From contig CAVWRJ010000008.1 of the NCBI GenBank assembly GCA_963757335.1, forward strand, positions 372,001 to 436,000: a DNA stretch of 64,000 bases. The letters run 5' to 3'. How positions within the stretch are numbered: the stretch's first letter is position 1; the number at the start of each line of letters is the position of its first letter. A program made the position numbers and the translations under genes. The DNA comes from DASQPA01 sp963757335. GTDB taxonomy: Bacteria; Acidobacteriota; Thermoanaerobaculia; Multivoradales; UBA5704. Of the stretch, positions 19,501 through 29,700 are shown in pieces. The notes below the pieces were generated by a model. It saw nothing but the letters and a program-made list of their open reading frames with translations, made no database searches and was not told the DNA's origin.

Positions 19501-19666
19501 CACGGACGACGAGCCCACGCCGGACGCCGAGGCCGGGTTCGAGGAGGCCCGAGGGGCGATGTCGCGGACGCTTCCGGCGTGGGATGCCGTCAAGACGGAG
19601 GAGCTGGCGGCGCTCAACGCCCGCCTGCAGCAGGCGGGGCAGCCGGCGATCGCGCTGGTGCCGTAG
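16554..19666 (+). CDS. Large secreted VPS10/sortilin-like BNR-repeat protein (one frameshift)
   Basis: About 1037 residues. The signal peptide is MPVRRLAAAVLVSFFALTCA, with TGGAGG 9 nt before the ATG. Residues ~30-720 carry many BNR/Asp-box-type repeats (YRSADGGRTWSHIG, FRSLDGGRSWKKV, YKSSDGGDTWAP, FRSTDGGRTFVPV), forming beta-propellers as in VPS10 and neuraminidase-like 'glycosyl hydrolase' annotations. The C-terminal part (~850-1037) is an Ig-like strand domain plus a helical segment. One base appears missing near 19090 in a C run; past it the frame continues as DGPDGADGPWASPGRYEVV. Proteins of this type are abundant in Acidobacteriota. Their enzymatic activity is not established. Confidence 0.85.
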
Positions 19667-19716
19667 GAGCCTCGGTAGGGGCGTCGGAGGCGCGGAAAGA
19701 ACTTCCTGCCTCCTGT

Positions 19717-20103
19717 TCAGGCCCAGAGGATCTCGACCTCATAAGGTTCGAGGAGCCGGTCGTGGGTGACGAGGGTCAAGCCCTCGGCTTGCGCCTGGGC
19801 GACCAGCATGCGATCGAACGGGTCTCGGTGATGGGGAGGGAGTCCGGCGGCCCGCTCGCCATGCGAGAACGTGATGAGGAGCTTCTCGAAGCCGCTGGCG
19901 ACCACGCCGGCTTCCAGCGTGTCCGGCAGGTCCAGGCGGCCCAGAGAGGCTTTGATCCCCGCCTCCCAGGCCGAGGCCGCGCTCACGAACACGAGGTCCG
20001 CCGTCGCGATGCGGTCCCGCACCGCGGACGCCAGTCGGGAGGGGTTTCCGCGCCACCAGAGAAAGACATGGGTATCGAGCAGAAGACGGCTCGCCGGAGT
20101 CAC
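19717..20103 (-). CDS. vapC: PIN-domain toxin, VapC type
   Basis: 128 residues from the GTG at 20101-20103, which overlaps the antitoxin stop (GTGA). The PIN residues are visible: LLLDTHVFLWW (Asp), SAASAWEAGIK (Glu), DPFDRMLVAQA (Asp) and LVTHDRLL (Asp). It belongs to the FitB/VapC-like subgroup with the LDTHVFLWW opening. The antitoxin is encoded immediately upstream. Confidence 0.87.
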   Translation of the reverse strand: MTPASRLLLDTHVFLWWRGNPSRLASAVRDRIATADLVFVSAASAWEAGIKASLGRLDLPDTLEAGVVASGFEKLLITFSHGERAAGLPPHHRDPFDRMLVAQAQAEGLTLVTHDRLLEPYEVEILWA

Positions 20104-20345
20104 CCGCGACCCTCGAAAGCAGCTTCGATCTCCGGCGGCAGGGGAGCATCGAAGTCCTCCGAGATCCGGACTTGCCCTTCCCATCCTCCCGGCTGGCGCG
20201 GCTCGGGAGAACGGTGGAACGGCACGAGCTTCGCGAGCGGCTTACCGGCCTTGGAGAGGATGATCTCCTCCCCGTTCGCGGCACGGTCGACGAGCCGTGA
20301 AAGGGACGTTTTCGCTTCGTACAGGTTGTAGATGATGTCAGACAT
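20100..20345 (-). CDS. Phd-family antitoxin
   Basis: 81 residues from MSDIIYNLYEAKTSLSRLVD (ATG 20343-20345). The segment GEEIILSKAGKPLAKLVPF is typical of Phd/YefM antitoxins. The acidic tail (DAPLPPEIEAAFEGRG) presumably masks the toxin. An upstream in-frame ATG at 20381 would place the start inside the promoter, so I reject it. Confidence 0.87.
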   Translation of the reverse strand: MSDIIYNLYEAKTSLSRLVDRAANGEEIILSKAGKPLAKLVPFHRSPEPRQPGGWEGQVRISEDFDAPLPPEIEAAFEGRG

Positions 20346-20363
20346 GGCAGTAGAGCCCCCAGG

Positions 20364-20409
20364 TTGACCAACCTTGACCAAGGCTACGCCAGCCGGCGTG
20401 CGGGGTCAA
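20364..20409 (-). promoter_or_regulatory. Promoter with tandem operator repeats for vapBC
   Basis: On the minus strand, TTGACC (complement of 20404-20409) and TAGCCT (complement of 20381-20386) are 17 bp apart. Two direct 10-bp copies, TTGACCAACC and TTGACCAAGG (20364-20383, plus strand), overlap and follow the -10. They are likely antitoxin-binding sites. Confidence 0.55.
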
Positions 20410-20604
20410 GCTGAGCCGTATCTGTTTACCGCTCTGAGACCGCTTAGCCGTCGTCGCCTCCCACCTCCCCAAGCGGCGGCCGGTCCGCGCGAGCCGGCTG
20501 CCGCCGGTGAGCTTGAACGGCGTAGGCGGCGCATGTTGGAATAGCGCGCGTCCGCATTCGAGCTGCGGCGAGGTTCCAACCCAAGTCAGGTAGAGGAGGT
20601 TTCC

Positions 20605-21090
20605 ATGAGCCCAAAGAAAGCCACGCAGAAGTCCGCCGAGAGCACTACCGCGAGCAACGAGAAGTCCGAGGGATTCACGGACGAGGAACGAGCGGCGATG
20701 AAGGAGCGCGCCCAGGAGCTGAAGGCGCAAGCGCGCCGCGGCCCGCGCGCGGACCAGGAGGACGGGGAAAGCGCCGTGCTCGCGAAGATCGCCGAGATGC
20801 CGGAACCGGATCGCGCCATGGCCGAGCGGCTCCATGCTCTCATCAAAGCCAGCGCGCCGGCCCTCTCGCCGAAAACCTGGTACGGGATGCCCGCCTATGC
20901 CAAGGACGGCAAGGTCGTCTGCTTCTTCCAAAGCGCGCAGAAGTTCAAATCGATGTATGCGACGTTCGGCTTCAGCGCCGAGGCGAACCTCGACGAAGGC
21001 GCCATGTGGCCGACCGCCTTCGCTCTCAAGGAGCTCACCGCCGCCGAAGAGGCAAAGATCGGCGCGCTCGTGAGGAAAGCGGTGAGCTGA
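20605..21090 (+). CDS. DUF1801 / YdhG-like protein
   Basis: 161 residues with AGGAGG 6 nt before the ATG. The N-terminal ~60 residues are charged, Lys/Glu/Arg rich and probably disordered. The C-terminal ~95 residues match DUF1801: RLHALIKASAPALSPKTWYG, MPAYAKDGKVVCFFQ and FGFSAEANLDEGAMWPTAF. This fold is related to frataxin-like YdhG; some members have been proposed as iron chaperones. Stand-alone gene. The 259-bp gap before it contains the vapBC promoter and a small inverted repeat GTTGGAA...TTCCAAC. Confidence 0.8.
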   Translation: MSPKKATQKSAESTTASNEKSEGFTDEERAAMKERAQELKAQARRGPRADQEDGESAVLAKIAEMPEPDRAMAERLHALIKASAPALSPKTWYGMPAYAKDGKVVCFFQSAQKFKSMYATFGFSAEANLDEGAMWPTAFALKELTAAEEAKIGALVRKAVS

Positions 21091-21096
21091 GGACCT

Positions 21097-21641
21097 TCAG
21101 GCCGGCACCGCCGGCACCGCCGACATGGGCGCCCCTGGGCGGGACTTCCGGCGCAGGATCCCGGCGGAGACCAGGGTCACGATGAGGCCGACCGGGAAGA
21201 CCTCCAGGAAGGTGATCGCGGAGTTGAAGAGCGGGTTCTGGTAGCGCTTGGCGCAGCTCGGCCAGCTGCACCGCCTTCGCCTGGATGGCCGCCTCGCTCG
21301 CGCCTCCCGCCCGCAGGTTCGCGAGGACGTGCGCGTTGTACCCGTCGAGGAAGTGGGGGAAGAAGTTGAAGTAGGTGATCTCCCAGCCGACCACGTACAT
21401 CGCGCAGGTGACCAGGCTGATGAGCAGGCCGACCTGGAACGCCTTGCCGAAGCCGATCGCCCCGCCGCCCACGGTGTCGCGGTATTTCCGGACGCCGAAG
21501 AAGACCAGCAGAAACGAAAGGACCATGGTGGTATAGCCGAGGATCTCGCTGTGGGCGAAGTTGAGGGGCGAGCACCGCCGCCATCAGAGTCATCAGAATG
21601 ACGCCCGACAGGATCCCGTAGCGCAGCACGATTTTCTTCAT
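21097..21641 (-). CDS. DUF4199-like membrane protein (two frameshifts)
   Basis: About 180 residues once two single-base insertions (near 21557 and 21243) are removed. It shows helices at MKKIVLRYGILSGVILMTLM, TTMVLSFLLVFFGVRKYRD, FQVGLLISLVTCAMYVVGW and a final FLEVFPVGLIVTLVSAG. The motif FFGVRKYRD...GG.IGFGKAFQVGL fits DUF4199. In other bacteria such genes often neighbour a membrane-anchored LuxR-type regulator, as here. The pair probably forms a small membrane regulatory unit of unknown signal. Confidence 0.75.
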
Positions 21642-21766
21642 AACGTTTCCTCCTTAGGTTGCCTGCATCTTGCCGGCATCGGCCCCCGGCCGTCGTCCTC
21701 CGTTCGTGTGATTTTCGGGCGGGAAGCCGGAAATCACCCTTTCGTTGACCCCCTCCAGCGTCCCGA

Positions 21767-22214
21767 TCAGGGGAGGAGGCGGAGCTCCCGTCCCTTCTGA
21801 ACCGCCTGGACCCGGCGGTTGACCCCCAGCTTGGCGAACAGGCGGGACGAGTGGGTCTTGACCGTGTTCTCGGAGACGAAGAGCCGTAGGCCGATCTCCC
21901 GGTTGCTCAAGCCTTCCGCGATGAGCCCCAGAATCTCGTGCTCGCGCGGAGTGATCCCTACCTCCTTCAGTTTCTCCATGTCGACCGAAAAGGGGACCGG
22001 CCCGCTCTCCGGAACGCCGACCTCCCGGCTCTCCACACCCTTGCGGCCGCGCCCACTGCATCCCGAAGTAGAGGCCCAGGGCGGAGAAGATCACCGCCAC
22101 CAGCCCTCCATAGACCTCACCCGGATAGGCGCGGACGAAGTACTGGTATTCGAGAATTTTGAGCAGCGCAAGGATAACTCCGCCAGCCAGACTGAAGAAG
22201 AGGATGCGCTTCAC
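21767..22214 (-). CDS. Membrane-anchored LuxR-type transcriptional regulator (one frameshift)
   Basis: About 148 residues from the GTG at 22212-22214. Two transmembrane helices (ILFFSLAGGVILALLKIL and VYGGLVAVIFSALGLYFGM) are followed by a cytoplasmic HTH of the LuxR/GerE class: ITPREHEILGLIAEGLSNRE and VSENTVKTHSSRLFAKLGV. One extra base near 22030 separates the membrane part from the HTH part. No receiver domain is present, so it may sense the membrane directly or through the DUF4199 protein encoded next to it. The start lacks a strong ribosome-binding site. Confidence 0.75.
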
Positions 22215-22400
22215 CGGAAGAGCATAGCGCGGACGAGGGAGCGCAAGCCGCCATGTGGCCGACCGCTTTCGCGCTTTCTGGACGCCATCCGAGAATCGCC
22301 CCTGGATCGAGAATTGGGAGCAGCGCAGGAAAAGCCCCGCTGGTGGGTTCATAGAAGAGATGCGCCTCACCGGCAGAACATAGCGCGGACGAGGGGGGCG
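22151..22400. repeat. Imperfect ~90-bp direct duplication of the LuxR gene's 5' end
   Basis: The copy at 22151-22245 (promoter-proximal region plus the first ~25 codons) recurs in decayed form at 22308-22400. Shared blocks include CGAGAATT, GAGCAGCGCA, GATGCGC, TCACCGG and CATAGCGCGGACGAG, with one indel. The second copy lies in the gene-free stretch 22215-22540, which otherwise should hold the promoter of the DUF1800 gene; I could not assign one. Confidence 0.65.
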
Positions 22401-22540
22401 GTTCGGCGAGGCGAAAACCCGCCGTGGAGACGCCAGCATCAGGTCTTGCGACAGGGGCGGGCAGGGATAGTTATTCGCATTTGTGAATATCCCTGCTACA
22501 CTGAAGCTGAGCTCAACCCATCGATCGAGGAGGTGCCGAG

Positions 22541-25303
22541 GTGTCGTACAAGCCCAGAGGTGTACGGAGAATTCGGCGTGCCCGAAAGGATCGTTCCCGC
22601 TTCGTCGTAGCGGCCCTGGCGACATTGGCGTCGTTGGCTTGGCTCGGCTCGGCCACCCCCGCCTTCGCCCAGGCCGGTACGTCCTACTTTACGGTCGCCC
22701 CCTGCCGGGTGCTCGACACCCGGAACGCCATCGATCCCAACGGCTTCGGCGGCCCGGCCCTCATCGCGTCGAGCACCCGGACGTTCAACCTCGCCGGCCA
22801 GTGCGGCATCTCGACCGGCGCCCAGGCGATCGCCGCCAACATCACCGTCGTCGGCCCCGCCGCCCCCGGCTACCTCACCTTCTACCCTGCGGGCGGCAGC
22901 CAACCCCTGGCCTCGACGATCAACTACTCGACCAACCAGGTGCGCGCCAACAACGCCGTGCTCGCCCTGGGGGCGAATGGCGGTGTCGCCTGCGCCGCGG
23001 GCTTGAGTACCGGCACGGTCGACCTCGTCATCGACGTCACCGGCTACTTCGCCGATCCGGGCGTGGATACGACGAAGGTGGCGCCTCCCGTCCTCTCGCC
23101 GCCCCCGGGGAGCTACAACGGCACCCAGACGGTGTCGCTCAGGACGAGCACCCCCGGCGCCCAGATCCGCTACACGACCGACGGCTCGGTGCCCACCGCT
23201 GGCCCCGCAGGCACCGGCACGCTCTACGCCGGCGCCTTCGCCCTCGCCAACACGGCGACCGTCCAGGCGATCGCCTTCGCCACGGGGAAGACCGACAGCC
23301 CGGTCGACTCCGGCACCTACACGATCACCCACCTGCCGACCCTCTACATCGCGACCCTCACCCCGCAGGGTGCGTCGCTCTCGACCGGCTCCGGCCAGGC
23401 CACCCTCCTGGTCGCCGGCGACGAGGCCTCGGCGGTCCTCCGCTACACCTACTCGAACCTGACGACGCCGGTCATCTCCCAACACATCCACGGCCCCGGC
23501 GGTCCGGGAGTCTCCGCCGGCATCCTCTTCGACATCGACGCCTCCCCCAAGCAGGCGGACGGCTCCTCCGTCTGGACCTTCGTCCCGGTGGGCACCAACA
23601 CCGTCCCGCAGATCGTCAGCTATATCAAGACCGGCCTCACCTACATCAACATCCATACCTCGACCTACCCCTCGGGAGAGATCCGCGGCCAGTTCGTGCT
23701 GGCGAACGGCACCTCGACGTTCACGCCGCCGCCGCCGCCGCCGCTCCTCCCGCCCGGTCCGCCCACCGCCCGCGACGCCTCGCGGTTCCTGGAGCAGGCG
23801 ACCTTCGGGCCGACGCTCGCCGAGATCACCAGTCTCCAGACGACCGGCTTCGACAGCTGGTTGAACCAGCAGTTCGCAGAGCCTCTCGTCTCGCACGCCG
23901 CCTACCTGGACGCCGCCGTCGCCGGCGGGGAGACCCTCACCAACTCGAACCAGATGATGGAGTCGTTCTGGAAGCAGGCGGCGACCGGTCCAGACGCCCT
24001 GCGCCAGCGGGTGGCCCTGGCGCTCTCCGAGATCTTCGTCCTCTCGGACGTCGACGGCACCCTGCGGAACAATCCCTACAGCCTGGCCGCCTACTACGAC
24101 GTCCTCGAAAAGGACGCCTTCGCCAACTTCCGCACCCTCTTGGAAGACGTCACCTTGAGCCCGGCCATGGGGAACTACTTGAACCTGATGGGCAACGACA
24201 AGGAGAACCTGGCGACGGGGCAGAACCCCAACGAGAACTACGCCAGAGAGGTCCTCCAGCTGTTCTCGATCGGCCTGCTCAAGTTGAATCCCGACGGCAC
24301 TCTTCTCCTGGACGCCAAGACCGGTCTGCCCATCGCCACCTACGACCAGGACGTGGTGATCGGCTTCGCCCACGTCTTCACCGGCTGGAGCTTCGGCGGC
24401 GACGACACCACCAACTCATCACGCTTCTACCACCCGACGGTCAACTACCGCATCCCCATGGCGAACTGGCCGAGCCACCACTCGACCGGCAGCAAGCTCC
24501 TCCTGGACGGCTTCACCCAGCCCGCCAACCAGACCGCGCAGGCCGACTTGAAGGTGGCCCTGGACGCCATCTTCAACCATCCCAACACCGGGCCGTTCCT
24601 CGCCAGGGGCTTGATCCAACACCTGGTGACGAGCAACCCCAGCCCTGCCTACGTCTACCGCGTGGCGCAGGTGTTTGCCAATAATGGCCTGGGGGTGCGC
24701 GGCGACCTGAAGGCGGTGATCAAGGCCATCCTCACCGACTACGAGGCGCGGGCCGAGCTGGTCACCAGCTACGAGGGGTACGGCCACCTGCGGGAGCCCC
24801 TTCTGCGGCTGGGGACGATGCTGCGCACCTTCCACGGCCAGGCGCCCTCCGGCAAGTTCCGGCTCTGGCACCTGGAGGACCCCGCCTTCCGCATGGCGGA
24901 GAACCCGTTGCGGGCGCCCACCGTCTTCAACTTCTTCAGCCCCGACTACTCGCTCTCCGGCCCGGTCGCCGCGGCGGGGCTCACCTCGCCGGAAGTAGAG
25001 ATCTTCAACGAGACCTCGGCGATCGGCGGCTTCAACTTCCTGCGCACCCTGCTCTATTCGGGCTACACCAACGGCGGCGAGACCCTCCTTTTAGACCTCT
25101 CGCAGCAGATCCCCATCGCCACCGACCCCGCGGCGCTCGTCGACCAGCTGAACCTCCTCCTCCTGGCAAACAGCATGTCGCCCGCCCTGCGGACGACCCT
25201 CTTGAGCACCCTGTCGAGCCCGACGCTCAACGACCCCACCCTGCGGACCAAGGCGGCGATCCGCCTGATCATCACGGCGCCGGAATTCCTCGTGGAACGG
25301 TAA
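22541..25303 (+). CDS. Secreted DUF1800 protein with chitobiase-like and CHRD domains
   Basis: 920 residues from GTG 22541. The signal region is RFVVAALATLASLAWLGSAT ending AFAQA. Next comes the Cys-containing TVAPCRVLDTR domain (~45-165). Then a chitobiase/beta-hexosaminidase C-terminal-like domain (PPPGSYNGTQTVSL, IRYTTDGSVPT), and a CHRD domain (LYIATLTPQ, HIHGPGGPG, GEIRGQF). A poly-Pro linker at ~395 is followed by DUF1800 (~408-918: RFLEQATFGPTLAEI, NENYAREVLQLFSIGL). DUF1800 proteins pair with DUF1501 proteins and are predicted to be exported; a role in surface or envelope processes is inferred, with no defined reaction. Only 27 bp separates it from the DUF1501 gene. Confidence 0.88.
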   Translation: MSYKPRGVRRIRRARKDRSRFVVAALATLASLAWLGSATPAFAQAGTSYFTVAPCRVLDTRNAIDPNGFGGPALIASSTRTFNLAGQCGISTGAQAIAANITVVGPAAPGYLTFYPAGGSQPLASTINYSTNQVRANNAVLALGANGGVACAAGLSTGTVDLVIDVTGYFADPGVDTTKVAPPVLSPPPGSYNGTQTVSLRTSTPGAQIRYTTDGSVPTAGPAGTGTLYAGAFALANTATVQAIAFATGKTDSPVDSGTYTITHLPTLYIATLTPQGASLSTGSGQATLLVAGDEASAVLRYTYSNLTTPVISQHIHGPGGPGVSAGILFDIDASPKQADGSSVWTFVPVGTNTVPQIVSYIKTGLTYINIHTSTYPSGEIRGQFVLANGTSTFTPPPPPPLLPPGPPTARDASRFLEQATFGPTLAEITSLQTTGFDSWLNQQFAEPLVSHAAYLDAAVAGGETLTNSNQMMESFWKQAATGPDALRQRVALALSEIFVLSDVDGTLRNNPYSLAAYYDVLEKDAFANFRTLLEDVTLSPAMGNYLNLMGNDKENLATGQNPNENYAREVLQLFSIGLLKLNPDGTLLLDAKTGLPIATYDQDVVIGFAHVFTGWSFGGDDTTNSSRFYHPTVNYRIPMANWPSHHSTGSKLLLDGFTQPANQTAQADLKVALDAIFNHPNTGPFLARGLIQHLVTSNPSPAYVYRVAQVFANNGLGVRGDLKAVIKAILTDYEARAELVTSYEGYGHLREPLLRLGTMLRTFHGQAPSGKFRLWHLEDPAFRMAENPLRAPTVFNFFSPDYSLSGPVAAAGLTSPEVEIFNETSAIGGFNFLRTLLYSGYTNGGETLLLDLSQQIPIATDPAALVDQLNLLLLANSMSPALRTTLLSTLSSPTLNDPTLRTKAAIRLIITAPEFLVER

Positions 25304-25330
25304 CGGCCTAGAGGCTAAGGAGATACGGAA

Positions 25331-26716
25331 ATGGCAATCACGCGCCGCGAGCTCATCTGCCGTTCGGTCTGTGCCGCCGTCGGGACGACCTCGATCGTCC
25401 GCACGCTCTTCGACCTCGGCAACGTGGCCGCCGCCGCCACCCTGCCGCGCTGGTCAGGGGCGAAGACGGCGAGCGACTACAAGGCCCTCGTCTGCGTCTT
25501 CCTCTATGGCGGCAACGACGGCAACAACTTCCTGGTCCCGCGGACCGGCACCGACTACACCCAGTACGCCGCCGCCCGCGGCATCTTAGCCCTGCCCGCG
25601 GCATCGCTCCTGCCGATCACGCCGCTCACCCCGGACGGCCGCACCTACGGCCTCCACGGCAGCACCCCGGGCCTCCAGACTCTCTTCGGGAGCGGCAAGC
25701 TCGCCCTTCTGGCCAACGTCGGGCCGCTCGTCGCGCCGCTCAATCGCACCCAGTTTCTGAACCACTCGGTGGCCGCGCCGCCGCAGCTCTTCTCGCACAG
25801 CGACCAGCAGACGCAGTGGCAGACCTCGATTCCGGACCAGCCCCAGAAGACCGGGTGGGGGGGCCGCACCGCCGACCTCTTGAACAGCCTGAACAACAAC
25901 AACCAGGTGTCGATGAGCATCTCGCTCGCCGGCGCCAACGTCCTCCAGGTCGGCAACGTCGTCACCCAGTTCCAGGTCTCGTCGAGCGGCGTGATCGCCC
26001 TCTCCGGGTTCACCGACGGCCCCAACGGCGACCCGGTGTCGAAGGCCATCCGCAGCATCCTCGGCCAGCCGCAGCCGAACCTCCTGGTGAGCGCCACCTC
26101 TGGGATCGTCACCCGCGCCTTGGACAACAACCAGCTCCTCCAGGGCGCCCTGGCGCAAGCGCCGGTCCTGACCACGGTCTTCCCCACCTCCAGCCTCGGC
26201 AAGCAGCTCGCCATGGTGGCGAAGCTGATGTCCGTGCACACTCAACTGGGTCTCCAGCGCCAGGTCTTCTTCTGCTCGGCGGACGGTTTCGACACCCACG
26301 GCGACCAGATCAACGCCCAGGCGAACCTCCTGGCCGACGTCTCCGCCTCGCTCTCCGCCTTCTACAACTCCACGGTCGAGCTCGGCCTGGAGAGCGACGT
26401 CACCACTTTCACCGCCTCGGACTTCGGCCGCACCTTGATGAGCAACGGCAGCGGCTCGGACCACGGCTGGGGAAACCACCAGATGATCCTCGGCGGCGCC
26501 GTCCGCGGCGGCGACATCTACGGCAAGGTTCCCACCTTGAGCGAGAGCGGACCCGACGACTCCGGCAGCCAGGGTCGCTGGATCCCCACCACCTCGGTCG
26601 ACGAGTACAGCGCCACTCTCGCCCGCTGGTTCGGGGTCACCTCGACGGACATGGCCACGGTGTTTCCCAACCTGAGCCGGTTCAATAATCCGGATTTAGG
26701 GTTCATGGCGCCGTAG
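25331..26716 (+). CDS. DUF1501 (sulfatase-fold) exported protein
   Basis: 461 residues. The N-terminus MAITRRELICRSVCAAVGTT has a Tat-like twin-arginine (TRREL) before a hydrophobic stretch. The DUF1501 landmarks are LVCVFLYGGNDGNNFLVPR, PLVAPLNRTQFLN, ADGFDTHGDQ, ASDFGRTLMSNGSGSDHGWG and the final YGKVP...WIPTTSVDEY. The family is related to the alkaline phosphatase/sulfatase fold and often partners DUF1800. AGGAG lies 9 nt upstream of the ATG. Its last ~60 codons are duplicated at 31246-31420, on the other side of the two-ATPase cassette. Confidence 0.9.
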   Translation: MAITRRELICRSVCAAVGTTSIVRTLFDLGNVAAAATLPRWSGAKTASDYKALVCVFLYGGNDGNNFLVPRTGTDYTQYAAARGILALPAASLLPITPLTPDGRTYGLHGSTPGLQTLFGSGKLALLANVGPLVAPLNRTQFLNHSVAAPPQLFSHSDQQTQWQTSIPDQPQKTGWGGRTADLLNSLNNNNQVSMSISLAGANVLQVGNVVTQFQVSSSGVIALSGFTDGPNGDPVSKAIRSILGQPQPNLLVSATSGIVTRALDNNQLLQGALAQAPVLTTVFPTSSLGKQLAMVAKLMSVHTQLGLQRQVFFCSADGFDTHGDQINAQANLLADVSASLSAFYNSTVELGLESDVTTFTASDFGRTLMSNGSGSDHGWGNHQMILGGAVRGGDIYGKVPTLSESGPDDSGSQGRWIPTTSVDEYSATLARWFGVTSTDMATVFPNLSRFNNPDLGFMAP

Positions 26717-26725
26717 GGAGGAGTC
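26542..26725 (+). repeat. Left direct repeat flanking the ATPase cassette (end of DUF1501)
   Basis: 184 bp, repeated at 31246-31429 at a constant offset of 4704. The first 108 bp are identical. The remaining coding part differs at eight positions (26650, 26656, 26671, 26672, 26680, 26686, 26689, 26695), all synonymous. The repeat ends 4 bp before the stop codon of the convergent ATPase-TPR gene. Confidence 0.92.
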
Positions 26726-26728
26726 GCC

Positions 26729-29700
26729 TCAACCCGTCTTGCCAGAACGACTCTTCCTGCGCGGCCCCTTCCCAGGCTTAAGGGGAGGAGACTCGCTCGG
26801 CCGGCGCGTCATCTCGCCAAGCAAGCGGCGGGCGCCGTTGCGGACTTCCGGGTTGACGTCCATGAGCCGGTCCTCGCCGTGAAGATAGGCGTCGAAGGCA
26901 ACATAGAGCGGCCAGTAGCGGTCACTGAAGCCGCTGCTCTTGAACCATGCCAGGAGTTTGTCACCGTTTCCGCGCTCTGCGGCAAATTGCAGGACCCTCA
27001 GAAGGCTGATTCGAAACGCAGTGAACAGCCCAGGATGACCTTCCTCGAGCACAGACCCGAGCTCTGCGATGGCAGTACCGAAGTTGTCCGCGGCTAACGC
27101 CTGGAACGCTCGGAGAAGCCCGGCTCCATGTGGTGGTACTGCCGCAATCGCCTTTTGGTAAAGCGTTTCTGCTTCAGGCCCACTCCCATCCCGGCGTAGC
27201 AGGAGGCTGGCGAGATTGTAGAGAGGAGCGGGGTGCTGCGGTTCGAGCTTCTGCGCCGTGCGATACGCCTGTTCCGCTTCCTCGAAGCGGAACAGGTGAT
27301 CGGCCAGCAGATTGCCGAGATGGTCCCATAGCCACGCGAGCCTCGGAGCGATCTCGATAGCCTTGCGATAGGCGGACTCGGCTTCTTCGTAACGCCCAGG
27401 CGACTCTGCCAGGAGCAAGCGAAGGTTGTTCCATGCCGGCGCGTGATTCGGATCGATTTCGATGGCTTTGCGATAGACGGCTTCTGCCTCGCCGTGGCGC
27501 GCCAGCGGATCCGCGAACAAGTTGCCGAGGTTGTTCCATGCCCCCACGTTTTTCGGATCGATTTCGATCGCTTTGCGATAGACGGCTTCGGCCTCTGCGT
27601 GGCGCGCCAGTGGACCTGCCAGTAGGAGGCCGAGATTATGCCAAAGCGACCCGTATTTCGGATCGAACTCGATGGCTTTGCGATAGGCGGCCTCAGCCTC
27701 GGCGTGGCGCCCTAGCGGCCCTGCCAGCAGGATTCCGAGTTGGTTCCATGCCAACGCGAGCTTCGGATCTATCTCGATGGCTTTGCGATAAGCGGCTTCT
27801 GCCTCGCCGTGGCGCGCCAGCGGTCCCGCGAACAAGTTGCCGAGGTTGCCCCATGGCTGCGCGAGTTTCGGATCGATCTCGATGGCTTTGCGATAGGCGG
27901 CCTCGGCTTCGGCGTGGCGCCCCAGCGGACCTACCAGCAGGTTGCCAAGGCTATTCCATGGCCGCGCGTCTTTCGGGTCGATTTCGATGGCTTTGCGATA
28001 GGCGGCTTCTGCCTCGCCGTAGCGCGACAGCGGTCCCGCGAACAAGTTGCCGAGGTTGTCCCATGGCTGCGCGAGTTTCGGATCGATTTCGAGAGCTTCG
28101 CGATAGGCGGCCTCGGCCTCTGCGTAACGCCCAAGCGACTTCGCTAGGAGCCAGCCAAGGTTGTTCCGTGGCGCCGCATTTTTCGGATCGATCTCGATGG
28201 CCTTGAGATAGGCGGCTTCTGCCTCGGCATGGCGACCTAGCCGATGCAGCAGCAGGCCAAGGTTGTACCATGGCCACGCGAGCCTCGGGTCAATCTCGGC
28301 GGCCTTGCAATAGGCTGCTTCTGCCTCGGCGTCGCGCCCCGCCGAATTCGCTAGCAGATTGCCGAGGCCGTTCCATGGCAGAGCGTATTTCGGATCGATC
28401 TCGATGGCTCTACGATAGGCGGCCTCCGCCTCGGCGCGAGAGTCCGGCGAATCCCGGAGCAGGCGGGCAAGTCCGTACCAAAGGCCTGGATCATCAGGTT
28501 TGCGCTCAATCGCTCTGCGATACGTTGCGGCGGCCTCGGCAGCGGGGACGGGTTTTGGTACGACGTCCCCCAAGTAGAGATCGTCCTCGGGCGGTACGTC
28601 ACCTTCACCTGCGAACGCTAGATGCCGGCGTGCCGAGCTTCGGAGGGCAGTGCGCAGGTCGCGGTCTTCCAGCGCGTCGCTCAAGGCGAGGCGGTAGGCA
28701 GGGCTGCTGAGCCCCTGGCCTTCCGCTCCGGCGAGCAGGCCGGTTGCGCGCTCGCGCAGTTCGCGGGAGGTATAGATGCGCCGGAGTATCTCGGTCAGCC
28801 AGCGCAGGCGCAGCCGTTGCCGGCGTGAGCTGTGGCGCATCAGGTACCAGATGTTGAAGAAGCGTTCCGCGACCTGAAAGGCGGTGCGGTTGGACGACGA
28901 CAGGCTGGTCTTCTCGACGATCCCTTCCTTGAACAGGCGGTCGAGCTGCGTGGAGACGACGCCGACGTCAAGACCGGTCACGCCCGCCAGGCCGGCGGCC
29001 GTCGCAGGATCCCAGGCCAGCGCCAGGGCATCGAAGACCACCCGCGTCTGGGGCGCCAGCTCTTCGACGCGCGCCTTGTAGAGCGGCGTCGCCTGGTCGA
29101 GAAGACGTTCGAGGTCGCCCATCACGTCGTCGTCCCCGCCCGTTTCGAGAACCAGGTAGAGAAAGGCGAGCGTGCGAGGATTGCCGCCGGTCAGGTCATA
29201 AAGGACGTGGATGCGCGCCGGGTCGCTGTCGAGGATCTGTAAGACCCGGCGGCCGGCCTCGTCGCGTTGCAGAGCCATATGGCGCAGGCAGAGCAGGATT
29301 TCATGGTGCTCGAGCTTGGCGAGGACGTCCACCTCGAAGAAGTCATAGAAGGCGCCTTCGCGGTCGGCGGCGGCTTCGAGCGCCGCCGCCGAGGCGCCGA
29401 TCACGACGATCCCTCCCGCTTGTTGCAGCACGCGCCGCAGGCTCCACTCCTTAGTCTTGAGGCCGGTGAAGATGATGTCGAGGTTGTCGAGCAGGAGGAG
29501 GGGCCTTCTCTGCTCCTCCTTCATCCAGGCTTTGAACAACGCCAGGGCCCGACTGCCTTCGTCGTCGTCGTCCTGTACGTTGAGCGCCGCCACGTCGCGG
29601 TCGAGACGCTTGGCGTCGTCTCCCCGTCCTGCCCCTCGAGCCAGTCTCCGAGGGCATCGAGGCAGTTGGACCAGAAAACGTGGAGGTTGTGAACGTTGTA

